NCBI RefSeq assembly: GCF_040412425.1
Contig: NC_089777.1
Span: 37,196,037-37,260,036, forward strand
Direction: 5' to 3'
Length of the DNA: 64,000 nucleotides
DNA from: Macrobrachium rosenbergii
Lineage: Eukaryota > Arthropoda > Malacostraca > Decapoda > Palaemonidae
The notes beneath the pieces are model-generated. The model did no database searches, had not been told where the DNA came from, and worked only from the letters and a program-made list of their open reading frames with translations. The position numbers and the translations under genes were made by a program. This document shows, one piece after another, positions 55,359 through 64,000 of this stretch (positions within the stretch are counted from its first letter, which is position 1; the number at the start of each line of letters is the position of its first letter).

Positions 55359-57540
55359 CACTATTGCCATATTTTTCTAGTGGAATTATCATACTCAGGC
55401 CTCAAAACTATCGTTTTTTTAATAGAATTATCGTGTGAATTATCGTATTTATGATATAATTATCATACGCTTCCCTACTGATATGTTATACAGCAGAAAG
55501 GTATAAAACATTTTCTAGTGCTAATTTAGGCACTTACTATTGTACATACCAGTAAGACATGTCATGATGATACCCAATAAATTTATTGCATAAAAGCTGC
55601 ACCTGAAAAGTTCTTGTAATTAAAATAATAAATACTTTAAGATGAAGCCTATGCAAAATAGAAGGAATACAGCAGTAATTCATTCATGGGATCTTCTTAA
55701 TTTATTCAAAACAAAACATTATATAATTAATTTCCACTCCTGAATACAAAATGTTCTTGAAGACAATATAATTATCCAAAATTTAAGGTAAAAGATACAA
55801 AAATTGCAATAAAAAAAGGGAGGGAAATATTAATTCTTCACACACCAGGAAGGAAAATGTTCATGAACATTGAACAGAATAAAGGAACTTAATCATTGAT
55901 GCAGTCTTCACACACTGGGAAGGAAAATATTAAGTAAATGAACACTGAACAAGACAAAAATACTCAATCATGCAGTACACACACAGTAATTCAGCTGCAA
56001 AAAACAAAAAAACAAAAAATCACTAGTCTTCGAACTTATCATCTTTCACATTTTCATAAGTACTTGTGAATTATTAATTTGAGCAACCATCTCCTTTGAA
56101 GGTTTGAACTGAATGCAGGAATTCTGCCTCTTTGTGCCATCAGAAGTCAGTAAAGCACTGTTAATTGTGTCTATGTTCAACCTACTCCTGGTTTTGGTTT
56201 TGAAAAGATTTAGTTTGCTGAAACCCCTCTCTCACTGGGCATTTGAATGGGGTAAGCTGAGGATGTCAAGAGCAAATTTTGCCAAATCAGGAAAGTTATT
56301 TTTGTCTCTTCTCAAAATATCTGACCAAAACTTGTCAACAGACACACTGCTGTCAAAACTGATTGAAGTTTTAAAGCTGGAAGAATCCTCCATTGATCAT
56401 CTATGTTTTGCATTAGTGATTTATCATTAGGAGGCACAATTAATGGTACTTCAGCAATGAGAGGATACAAAGAAGGAGTTACTTCCCTAAAAGAATTGGA
56501 AATTGCATTCTCAGGAATTAGACAATTTAGTTAGGAAATTACTTTGTCTCCAAAGTCATACCTTTTTCTAATTTCCAAAGTAGCTACTTTCAAGAATTGT
56601 TTGCAATGCTTATAAAAATCATCTACCTCTGGCTTCCTTTCCTTTAAATCTAGTTTATCAAGTTCACTTCGAACTCCAATCCCAAGGTACATTTCTGAGT
56701 CTGTGAGGTATTTATCTTGCCTACAAGGATCCAACAACTTAAGATCAGTTTTAGCAACATACTCTCTTTACATAAATAAGAAAAGCAATTCCTTGTAGAG
56801 CAAAATCAGTTTTTCATGCAGTACAGTTATTACAACTTTGTCTGACTGAAAAAGGGCATTGAAATGAGTGAATTTGGGTAATACCCATTCCAGAAAAAGA
56901 TAAAGTTTGATGAATGGGTTATGAAGGCTATTGTATATAAGCTCAGTAGATAAAACTCTTTCTGACAGCCAGATATCATTGAAATACAACAAAAGAGCAT
57001 CCCACTGCTCTAATACACAACTGACAATTGTAACTGACGAAAGCCACCTTGTTTGACAGGGATGTAACAGCTTATGAGGTTTCAAGTTAAGAAGTTGGAA
57101 TTCTACAAATTGTACAAATTCGCTTTGCCTTTTGCTGCTACATCTAAAATGATTGAAAATATCTCTTGGGAGATCTTCGCAACGTCTAGGTAGCGCTGTA
57201 CATGCCTCACTTGCACAGAGATGTGCTGAATGACAAATGCATTTCATGACAAAAATGCCTGGACACTGCTGGCGGAAGGGACTTGAAACAGAGTTATGCT
57301 CCCCCATCATCACATTATGACCGTCAGACCCAGTGTAAGTCAAAATATGTATAAGAAATATTACTCAATAAATTATTTGATGCAAACTACCTTGCTGGAG
57401 GGACACTTGCAGAGTTTTGAATTATCTGGGAGGAGCAGAATTATCGTACAAATGCGTATAACACCTTGTGCTATTGTACATTGTACAAAGGCCCAAATTA
57501 TCGTACATGTACGATAATTATCGTATGAATGGCAACCCTG
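55359..57540 (-). mobile_element. hAT DNA transposon, 2182 bp, 8-bp target duplication
   Basis: ACTGGAAG at 55351-55358 and again at 57541-57548 is the target duplication. Termini CACTATTGCCAT and CAGGGTTGCCAT (complement of 57529-57540) share CA-n3-TTGCCAT. The flanks rejoin DIRS gag. The minus-strand transposase remnants lie inside. Confidence 0.85.
56050..57343 (-). pseudogene. hAT transposase, C-terminal two thirds, frameshifted
   Basis: 191 codons open at 56768-57343: MTYTGSDGHNVMMGEHNSVS, CPGIFVMKCICHSAHLCASE, LLHPCQTRWLSSVTIVSCVL, the GSDGHNxM, KCxCHSxxL and TRWLS motifs of hAT transposases. A second piece (56531-56737) and the dimerisation region near 56090-56330 (FPDLAKFALDILSLPHSNAQ, ERGFSKLNLFKTKTRSRLNI) follow after stops and frameshifts. 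The BED finger and the first part are not recognised upstream of 57343. Confidence 0.75.
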
Positions 57541-58104
57541 ACTGGAAGTCCAAGGGAGGTCGGGGTGTTCCACATGGGCAGTTGCCCCCTCAGTCGAGCC
57601 TGTTGCGGTCCCAGGTATTGGCAGACAACCACTAAAAAGGCGTGTTGATGGATGTGTGTTGGAGGAGGTGGCTATCCAGCCCTATCGGATCTCATAAACC
57701 CAGTCTCTGTCAGACTCCCCTCAACCTGGGAGGAGGCACACTGTCGGTCCGTGGGAGTCCGAAAGGGTTTTGCCGCTAGATGGTTACCCCTCAGTCAAGC
57801 CTGTTGTCCGCAGGCCTTGACAGACAGGCATTGAAAAGGTGTCCATAAAGGTGTGCTTGCCTTGGCCATAGTGGCACTGATGGCATTTTTTCGGTTTACA
57901 GATCCCAGTGTGAACAAGATAAGGATCCCGTTGTGAACAAGGCTCCCTTGACACTTTCGGGATCCCATTGTGGTTAGTTATGGATCACAGTGTAGACTAG
58001 TGACGCCAGTGGCGTTTTTCGGATTTATCTCAGCTGTTGTAAAGATATATCTCCCAGTTGGTGCATTAGTAGTTTTTGCCATTACTTTCCGAATCTGGAC
58101 AGAG

Positions 58105-58600
58105 TCAGAGAGTGCCCAAGTTCTGAGCTACCAAGTTCCGAGCGCCCGAGTTCTGAGCTCCTGAGTTGTTCCGAGCTCCCAGCTTCCGAGCGCCCAAATT
58201 CCAAGCTCCCAACTTCCAAGCTCCAAAGTTCCGAGCTCCCAACTTCCGAGCACCCAACTTCCGAGCTCCCAGGTTCTGAGTTCTGAGCCCCCGAGTTCCG
58301 AGCTCCAGAGTTCCGAGCTCCCAAGTTATGAGCTCCCAGGTTCCAAGTGCCCGAGTTCTGAGCTCCCAACTTCTGAGTGCCCAAGTTCCAAGCATCCATA
58401 TGTATCCTAGTGTCCAAGTGCTAAGTGGCCGCCGAGGTTCAGTGTCCGGGTGCACAGTGGCCTCTGAGTGTCCAGTGTCCGAGTGCACAGTGGTCGAGCG
58501 ACTACTATCCAAGCATCCAGTGTCCTTGTCCAAGTGCCCAGTGTCCAAGCTCCCATGTTTGCACGTCCACCTGTATCCTATGTCCACTCATTCTCCTGTC
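58105..58600. repeat. Minisatellite, variants of GTTCCGAGCTCCCAA, about 30 units
   Basis: Short units of 10-15 bp such as AGTTCCGAGCTCCCAACTTC are repeated with substitutions. On the minus strand they read as NLGAR/KLGAR/NSGAQ repeats. It sits where canonical gag carries GGCGC-rich words (see D3, 15930-16080), so it is probably an expansion of that region. Confidence 0.8.
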
Positions 58601-58821
58601 CGTTTCGAGCCAGCTGTCAGTTGTCTAACACCACACTCGGGACTACAGATGCTACCTCTCTGCTTTTCTACGTTGGTTTTGTCCATTCCTATGCTTTGTT
58701 GGAGACCATTCAGCACCAACTTAGTAATTTGTTGTGCCTGTTACACTGTCCACCGAAAGTGTGTTTGGAGTAGAATACTGTGTCATATATTCCACCTCCT
58801 GTCAATGTGGGATTGAGCTAT

Positions 58822-58910
58822 GTAATTACACTGTACTTGGTAAGTTACTTATATAAAAATGACATTTTTATAATAAAATTAAGTTTTATATATACTTACC
58901 AAGTAATTAC
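58822..58910. repeat. ICR palindrome of D6
   Basis: GTAATTACACTGTACTTGGT .. CTTACCAAGTAATTAC around AAAATGACATTTTTATAATA. Confidence 0.75.
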
Positions 58911-59142
58911 AGTATTGGAGCCCACCCTCCCCCTCTGATGGACATAAGGCAGAAAACGAATGAGAATTGTTAGTTAGGTTGCTCCAATATTCCATTAGTG
59001 GGACAGGCTTATCACCTACACAAACTACTTTGAAGCGCTACCTGCGAAATTTTGAATCTAAGCTGCCACTGAAGTGGAAACTATAGCTATGTAATTACTT
59101 GGTAAGTATATATGAAACTTTATTTTATTATAAAAATGTTAT
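58911..59142 (+). repeat. Right ITR of D6
   Basis: Complement of the left ITR; ends ATTATAAAAATGTTATTTTT. A LINE fragment starts within 20 bases of it. Confidence 0.7.
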
Positions 59143-59154
59143 TTTTTTTAATTT

Positions 59155-60615
59155 GGTACTAAGGCACCAGGAGTGGATGGTTTATTCCTGGAAATGTTTA
59201 AAGTGGAGGAGGATAGATTAGTATTTGTCTTGAAGATATTATTCAATGAGATATGGGTGACAGGGATAATACCATTAGGTTGGAAGAATGGTGTGATCAT
59301 TAAAATTCCAAAGAAAGGAGATCTGAGTAGGTGTGGTAGTTGGAGGGGAATCACTTTGTCACCTGTAGCCTTGAAAATTTTCTGTAGAGTAATGTTGAAT
59401 AGGTTGGAGCCAGTGGTTGATGGTATTCTGAGGGATGAACAGGCTGGTTTTAGAAAGGGGTGGGGTTGCAGTGATCAGATCTTCATAGTTAGGCATTTAA
59501 TGCAGCAAGCAAATGCAATGAAAACTCCATTGAGTCTTTATTTTGCTGATTTTGAAAAGGCCTTTGATAGTATTTCCAGAAGGACTGTGGGAAAAACCAT
59601 GAGGCATTATGGAATACCGGAAAAAGTTTGTGACGGTTATCATGAACATGCATGAGAGCACATCTTGTAAAGTGATGGTTGATGGGTGTTTGAGTGATCC
59701 ATTTGAAGTCAAGTCTGGTGTGATTCAGGGTGGCATTCTGTCTCCTCTGTTGTGTGTATTGGTCATGAGAAGGGTTAAAAGAGAAACGGATGCAGGTATA
59801 TTCTGGGGAGAAAATGTGAAACTTCTTGATTTGGATTATGCTCTGATATGGTTTTGATCTGCGAGGGACCAGAAAAGATGCAGAATGTGTTAGATTGTCA
59901 ATGAGTGAAGATCAAAAGGTTAGTTTGGTTATTAATAGTGGAAAAACTGAAATCATGAATATGAACATTGAAAATGCACAGGATTGTGTAATTGAAGGTT
60001 TGGTTGTAAAGCAAGTGGAGAAGTTTAAATATTTAGGTACTTAATTAGATAAAGATGGTTCTCTGAGCACAGAATTTATGGAAAGATTAAAAAAGGCTCG
60101 TCAGGCAATGGGAATGCTTAAAAATATTTGGAATAATAGCAACTTTTCTGTGCATACAAAAATCAAAATTTATAAGGTAATGGTTAGGAGTATTTTGATT
60201 TATGGGCATGAGTCATGGTACAGTAGGGTGACTTTGGATAATAAATTCTTAGCATTTGAAAATAAGGTGCTCGGAAGAATATTAGGAATTAACTAGAGGG
60301 ATAGGATATCAAGTAACAGAATTAGAGAAGTAACAGGGCTGTAGCCAGTCAATGAGTATGTTAGCTTCTCACACTGGACGTGGCTAGGCCATGTGTATAG
60401 AAGATGGAATAGTACGAGATACACCGGGGTGGGTTGCCCTTGGTAGAAGAGGTAGAGGTAGGCCAAAGGAGATGTGGTTAAGGACAATGAGGTGGGAAGC
60501 AGGAGACGAGTGTTGGGGAAATCTTGTGGAGTTAGCCCAGGACAGAATGTGGTGGCGTGAGTTCATCGAGGTCCTATGCATCCCCGTGGGTGCCATAGGA
60601 AATGACTGACTGATT
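59155..60615 (+). pseudogene. RTE-like LINE reverse transcriptase fragment
   Basis: 5' truncated. Open at 59173-59655: GIIPLGWKNGVIIKIPKKGD, GSWRGITLSPVALKIFCRVM, DEQAGFRKGWGCSDQIF, SLYFADFEKAFDSI (catalytic Asp). Then GGILSPLLCVLVM (about 59730), YALIWF, KFKYLGT, MVRSILIYGHESWY, NKVLGRILGIN and HWTWLGHVYRRW. The C-terminal 'WLGHV-RR ... GRGRPK' region and the TGACTGACTGATTGAT tail fit RTE-like elements. Several stops and at least two frameshifts. Confidence 0.8.
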
Positions 60616-60636
60616 GATATTTCTAGATAACTACTG

Positions 60637-60790
60637 TGTTTATGCTTTTGTTTTTCGTTTATTTACCTCCTGGTTTTTTGTTTATTTACCTCCTGCTTAA
60701 AAAAACTTATTAGCCGACAGTATGTGTATGTTTTTGTTTTTTGTTTATTTACCTCCTGCTTAAAAAACTTATTAGCCAACAGTAAATACT
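60637..60790. repeat. Tandem duplication of about 80 bp
   Basis: GTTTATTTACCTCCTGCTTA and the following AACTTATTAGCC block occur twice, with a partial third copy upstream. Confidence 0.85.
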
Positions 60791-61859
60791 GCAGTTCAAG
60801 ATTATGAAATTAAATACATTCAACAAGCAATATTATTTTATACTTCTATGCTGAATCATGAGATTGGCCAGTGAACCTTGCTTACTCTGCCCTCAAACAT
60901 AATAATGGAGCCAATTCCTTAAAAAATTGGTTCCTTTAGCAAATCCTTCAACCATCATTTTATTTCCTCCTGTAGATAAAAGTTGCATTTTCGTGATTAT
61001 TACTTATTGTTCCATAAGCAGACAACCAAGTCGTGCTGTCATTGTCAGGATTGATTGTAGCTGAAGAAAGGTCGGGTGTGGTATTTCTTATGTATATGTA
61101 TAAAAATTTACCCATCATCATGCCAGCTATAATCTGTAGCATGAAGAACCTGATTGTAGTCGCACCTGCTTTCTCACAAGAAACCAGATAAGCTGAAAGA
61201 CACGTCACTTCTCCTGCCTCATGAACCATTTATCACAAATGCTGGTGTTCATATAATCTTTTGTCAATCAGAGCAAGGTTTATCATTTCCTTCTCACAGC
61301 TGTTTATTGCTTCTTCCTTCCACCTCTTCTGAATTGTGGGGTCCAATCCAATCATTTCTTTGGATTCCCTGAGCTCTTTCATACCGTTTACATTTTCTAA
61401 TCACCACAGCTGGCCCTTTTCAGCAATAATTTGTGGGGTTACTTCCAAAGAACCGTGTTGCATTATTTGTTTATTTTTCTTATAGATTTTATAAATGCAA
61501 TTTTGATGTTGGTTTATACCATTTCAGAATGTTAAATGATTATGTATATTGTAAATACAATGCAATACTTATTTCTTAGTCAGTTTCCTTCAATCATCCT
61601 ATCTTAATAATATTACTCTGTATTCTGGTTGAATAATTTTTAGGTAGAATTCCAATTTTTCTCATATAAATTTCACTCAGCTGCCAAAGAAAAGTATCTA
61701 TTGTATAATCAGTTCGCAAATTTTACAGTAAATTAATTAACAACAACACACACAGTAACATCACTGATGTTTTTATGGCAGACATCACTAAGCTTACTTG
61801 CTTAATATGGCTTTACCTTTTGCTCCTTAGTTCAAGTGAAGGCTGAAAAGTAAACCTAG
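60791..61859. other. Intergenic sequence, nothing recognised
   Basis: An 89-codon minus-strand ORF (60960-61229) has no recognisable domain. Confidence 0.4.
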
Positions 61860-62930
61860 AAGAAGGCTTCCCAAAATTTCCAGAATCAGCAATTGTCAGT
61901 TTGGCAACAAGCCAGAGAAATCAGCAGAAGCAGTCTTTAAGATAAGACAACTTTTCTTCAGAAGAGATACAGTGCAAAAAGGAAGAGATTATACATTTGT
62001 GGATGTTGAGAAGGTATTTAACTTTGTACCATGACCAGTAGATGGTCATTCTGAAAGCAGGGGATACCAGAAACACCAAGTTACTGTACCATAACTCAAG
62101 ATCTGTTGTATAGACAGTGGCCAGTGTATTGGAAGAACTGGAGATAGATATTTATGTCCATCAAGGGTCAGCACTTGAAATTTTTTTGTCTAGTCATGGT
62201 TAATGAGGAATCTGCAGATGAGTCCAGAAAAGGAGTGTTTAAAAGAAATTGGAATGGGTAGGAGAGGATTGATGTGAAAATTAATGTCAGCAAAACAAAC
62301 TTCATGGCGACAGCAAAATGGCCATGTAGATGTTGCAGTAGAAATGTTTTTAGATAACTTCAGTACTGTACTGTGTGTAGAATGCAATTGATGGTGCCCT
62401 AAGGTGCTCACAATTGAAAAATGTAAATGAGCAAAAAGAGCAAAAATGTACAAGTACAGTGTATACTGTGATACCTGTACTGTCCTACTATATGCAGCAA
62501 AGATATTGCTGTGAACACCAAAAATGTAGGATATTTTGATGAGTTGTGCCTGAAGAATGCTAAGGTTTGTAGCTGGAGCACAGTGGGAAGATGGCATTAT
62601 ATATGAGGTGGAAGGTTGTTATCCACTGACTCAAAAATTGACTGAAATTATTTGGGTATGTGATTTGAAATGGTGAGGAGTTGTTAATCACAAGAATAGT
62701 AGACATGGAAGTAGCAGGACAAAGGCATGTGGAAATTCTCAGGCAGTCATAAAAGAGGGTTTAGAAGTAGACCAAGACTAAAGAGCAATTCAGGTAAAGA
62801 GTGCAAAAAAAATAAAATGAAGAGAAATTGTTTCATTTATGAACCACATGAGGAAAATTTATGTGAAAGTTAATGATGGTGATGATGGAAATTATTGCAT
62901 AATATATTTTAATGGGTCCAAATAGCAGTC
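61860..62930 (+). pseudogene. Second LINE relic (RT and C-terminal part)
   Basis: Plus strand: CGNKPEKSAEAVFKIRQLFF, RDYTFVDVEKVFNFVP (matching 'FVDLEKAFDxVPR'), then VKINVSKTNFMATAKWPCRC (about 62275-62330) and RIVDMEVAGQRHVEILRQS. The frame is broken by many stops. It is a different, older LINE lineage than 59.2 kb. Confidence 0.5.
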
Positions 62931-63560
62931 ACTTGGTCTACAGGATACTACAAAATTGAATGAAAAAGTTAGCTTAACTTTCCAGGAATGGCACAGTTGG
63001 CATAGAGATACTGGCTATTATTATCTGTACTTTAATGAAAAGAGATATTCATTCATGGGTCATGAAGCCTAGTTTTGACACTTGCATGTCCACTTGCTAA
63101 GGGAATGCAAGTATGAGTATGCCACAGACTGGCTTATAAAAGGATGGAAAGGAAGCAAAAAAAGTAATTTATTTTCTTAAAATGAGGAAATAGGTAATGA
63201 CTGGGATATAATATGTAAATACTTCTCAATAATACTAAATGCAGTTACCTGTTGGCATGGTTTGTAAAAGATGTTGATAGAATGAGGTTAAGGTGAATCA
63301 GTTCTTAACATTCTTAATATCCCAATGTTAATATCTTGAGGTGTCCATAAACATTTCTAGGCTAACAGAACTTTAGTATTTTTTCCTTTAAAAGAAAGGC
63401 ACGAATGAAACCAATTACTTAAAATTTTTGTGAGTTATAAATGCCTTGCTCAGTTTTGGTTTCGATTCTTAAATGCTATTGAACTCCATGTTCATGAAAC
63501 CATATGCATTATCATTTGTATGTTAAACTTAGGTTTTACTCCCTGAGCATTGGAACCTGG
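62931..63560. other. Intergenic sequence, nothing recognised
   Basis: No ORF or boundary was seen. Confidence 0.4.
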
Positions 63561-64000
63561 ATGTAGTCTTGAAGTGGAGTTGGAAACAGTGTTTGATAAT
63601 TGCACTGTTTCCAACTCCTTCAAATAGTGCGATGCAAAAATAGACCTACACTTCCAGTAGGTTGATTGAAGAATGGAATTTAGGAACATATTGTGCCTGA
63701 ATGCCATAGAAGTAGATACTGCCCTGACTTCATGAGCTTTTGCTTTAAAAATTGGCAACATGTCTTCCTGGATCGGTGAATGTGCCTTTGAAATCAAGTC
63801 CCTCAGGAAGAATGACAAGGCATTTTTAGACAGAGGGCAAGAAGGGTTCTTAACTGAGCACCAGAGGTTATTGGATGGACCTCTGATCTCTTTCCTACTC
63901 AGCTAGTATCTCAGAGTTGTGATCAGACAAAATACTCTCTCTTCTTCCTCAGAGCCAAGGATGTCCACCAATTTCTTAATGGTAAAAGAACGAGGCCGGG
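63560..64000 (-). pseudogene. Tyrosine recombinase C-terminus of DIRS copy D7, cut by window edge
   Basis: The minus strand 63492-63818 reads MSFFLRDLISKAHSPIQEDM, FKAKAHEVRAVSTSMAFRHN, QSTYWKCRSIFASHYLKELE, keeping the HEVR box and the candidate Tyr. Upstream (63830-64000) the LRYYLSRTEKI-type segment appears in another frame. Beyond the C-terminus there is no ICR or ITR within 400 bases; instead a short inverted duplication of TTGGAAACAGTGTTTGATAA occurs. The copy is 3' truncated, with the rest off the right edge. Confidence 0.7.

Larger units (their letters stand above)
55066..57900 (+). pseudogene. DIRS gag remnants (D6)
   Basis: Recognisable short pieces: VEEVTTRPMMLLNRRSLSNS (55265-55325), interrupted by the hAT element at 55359-57540, then AGTCCAAGGGAGGTCGGGGT continuing the PKPGRRHTQSPREVGG region, repeated again near 57655-57800 with degraded wording. 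Two successive copies of this gag piece indicate an internal duplication. Confidence 0.55.
53850..59142 (+). mobile_element. DIRS1-like retrotransposon D6, strongly decayed
   Basis: A plus-strand copy with paired ITRs (53850-54030 and 58911-59142; shared GGACAGGCTTATCACCTACAC-type block, TTCCAATATTC-type inner part) and an ICR (58822-58910). Only gag remnants and an expanded minisatellite remain between them, plus a hAT insertion. RT, RNase H and recombinase are absent, so this is an internal deletion derivative. Confidence 0.75.

Noticed and set aside
56113..56430. 105-codon plus-strand ORF
   Set aside because: The opposite strand reads as the hAT dimerisation region; this is its shadow.
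58082..58587. Collagen-like repeat protein on the minus strand
   Set aside because: It is explained by the minisatellite inside a decayed gag; no start context or conserved flanks.
60960..61229. 89-codon minus-strand ORF with a hydrophobic segment
   Set aside because: No domain, no splice context, no neighbouring support.

Overview
The window looks like chromosomal DNA of a decapod crustacean. The reasons are long (TA)n, (GA)n and (CT)n microsatellites, a very high load of DIRS1-like tyrosine-recombinase retrotransposons (known to be widespread in Decapoda), spliceosomal introns, and an unmistakable animal YJU2/CCDC94 gene. There are no rRNA, tRNA, CRISPR or prokaryotic features.

Host genes. 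(1) YJU2 (spliceosome factor) is an intact, intronless ORF at 52077-53156 (+). (2) A minus-strand gene runs right to left across most of the left half. Four exons with good splice sites and compatible phases were assembled from sequence alone: 36797-36774 (start, 8 codons), 27724-27544 (a C-x2-C / C-x4-C zinc-ribbon-like segment), 23497-22063 (477 codons, Ser/acid rich, AT-hook near its end) and 5119-5085 (a 35-nt microexon). The gene leaves the window at the left. Its N-terminal Cys pattern resembles the SUMO isopeptidase USPL1, but this is tentative. Its introns hold most of the transposons in the left half. A possible terminal exon of another gene lies just upstream of YJU2.

Mobile DNA. 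One DIRS1-like family (called family 1 here) occurs as D1 (1-3.5 kb, -), D2 (5.58-11.13 kb, -), D3 (11.13-17.38 kb, -), D4 (18.5-21.3 kb, -), D5 (41.5-51.4 kb, +), D6 (53.85-59.14 kb, +) and D7 (63.5 kb to the window end, -). The full plan, read in D3, is left ITR - gag (Cys-rich start) - RT (YLDD) - RNase H - DAM-like methylase - tyrosine recombinase - internal complementary region (ICR) - right ITR. D2 and D3 abut head-to-tail, and their junction reproduces the ICR sequence. A second, more decayed DIRS-like family appears at 28.7-31.2 kb (-) and 39.2-41.0 kb (+). Other elements sit inside these or in introns: a Kolobok-like element (414-1991, TTAA duplication), a Ty3/gypsy CsRn1-like LTR element (44238-49303) inside the D5 recombinase gene, a hAT element (55359-57540, 8-bp duplication) inside D6, a piggyBac-like element (34142-35279), several foldback or MITE elements, RTE-type LINE fragments, and a four-unit 376-bp tandem array interrupted by a MITE.

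Nearly all element genes carry stops, frameshifts or lost catalytic residues, so they are annotated as pseudogenes. All calls come from reading the sequence. Family names rest on motifs and terminal structure, not on database searches.
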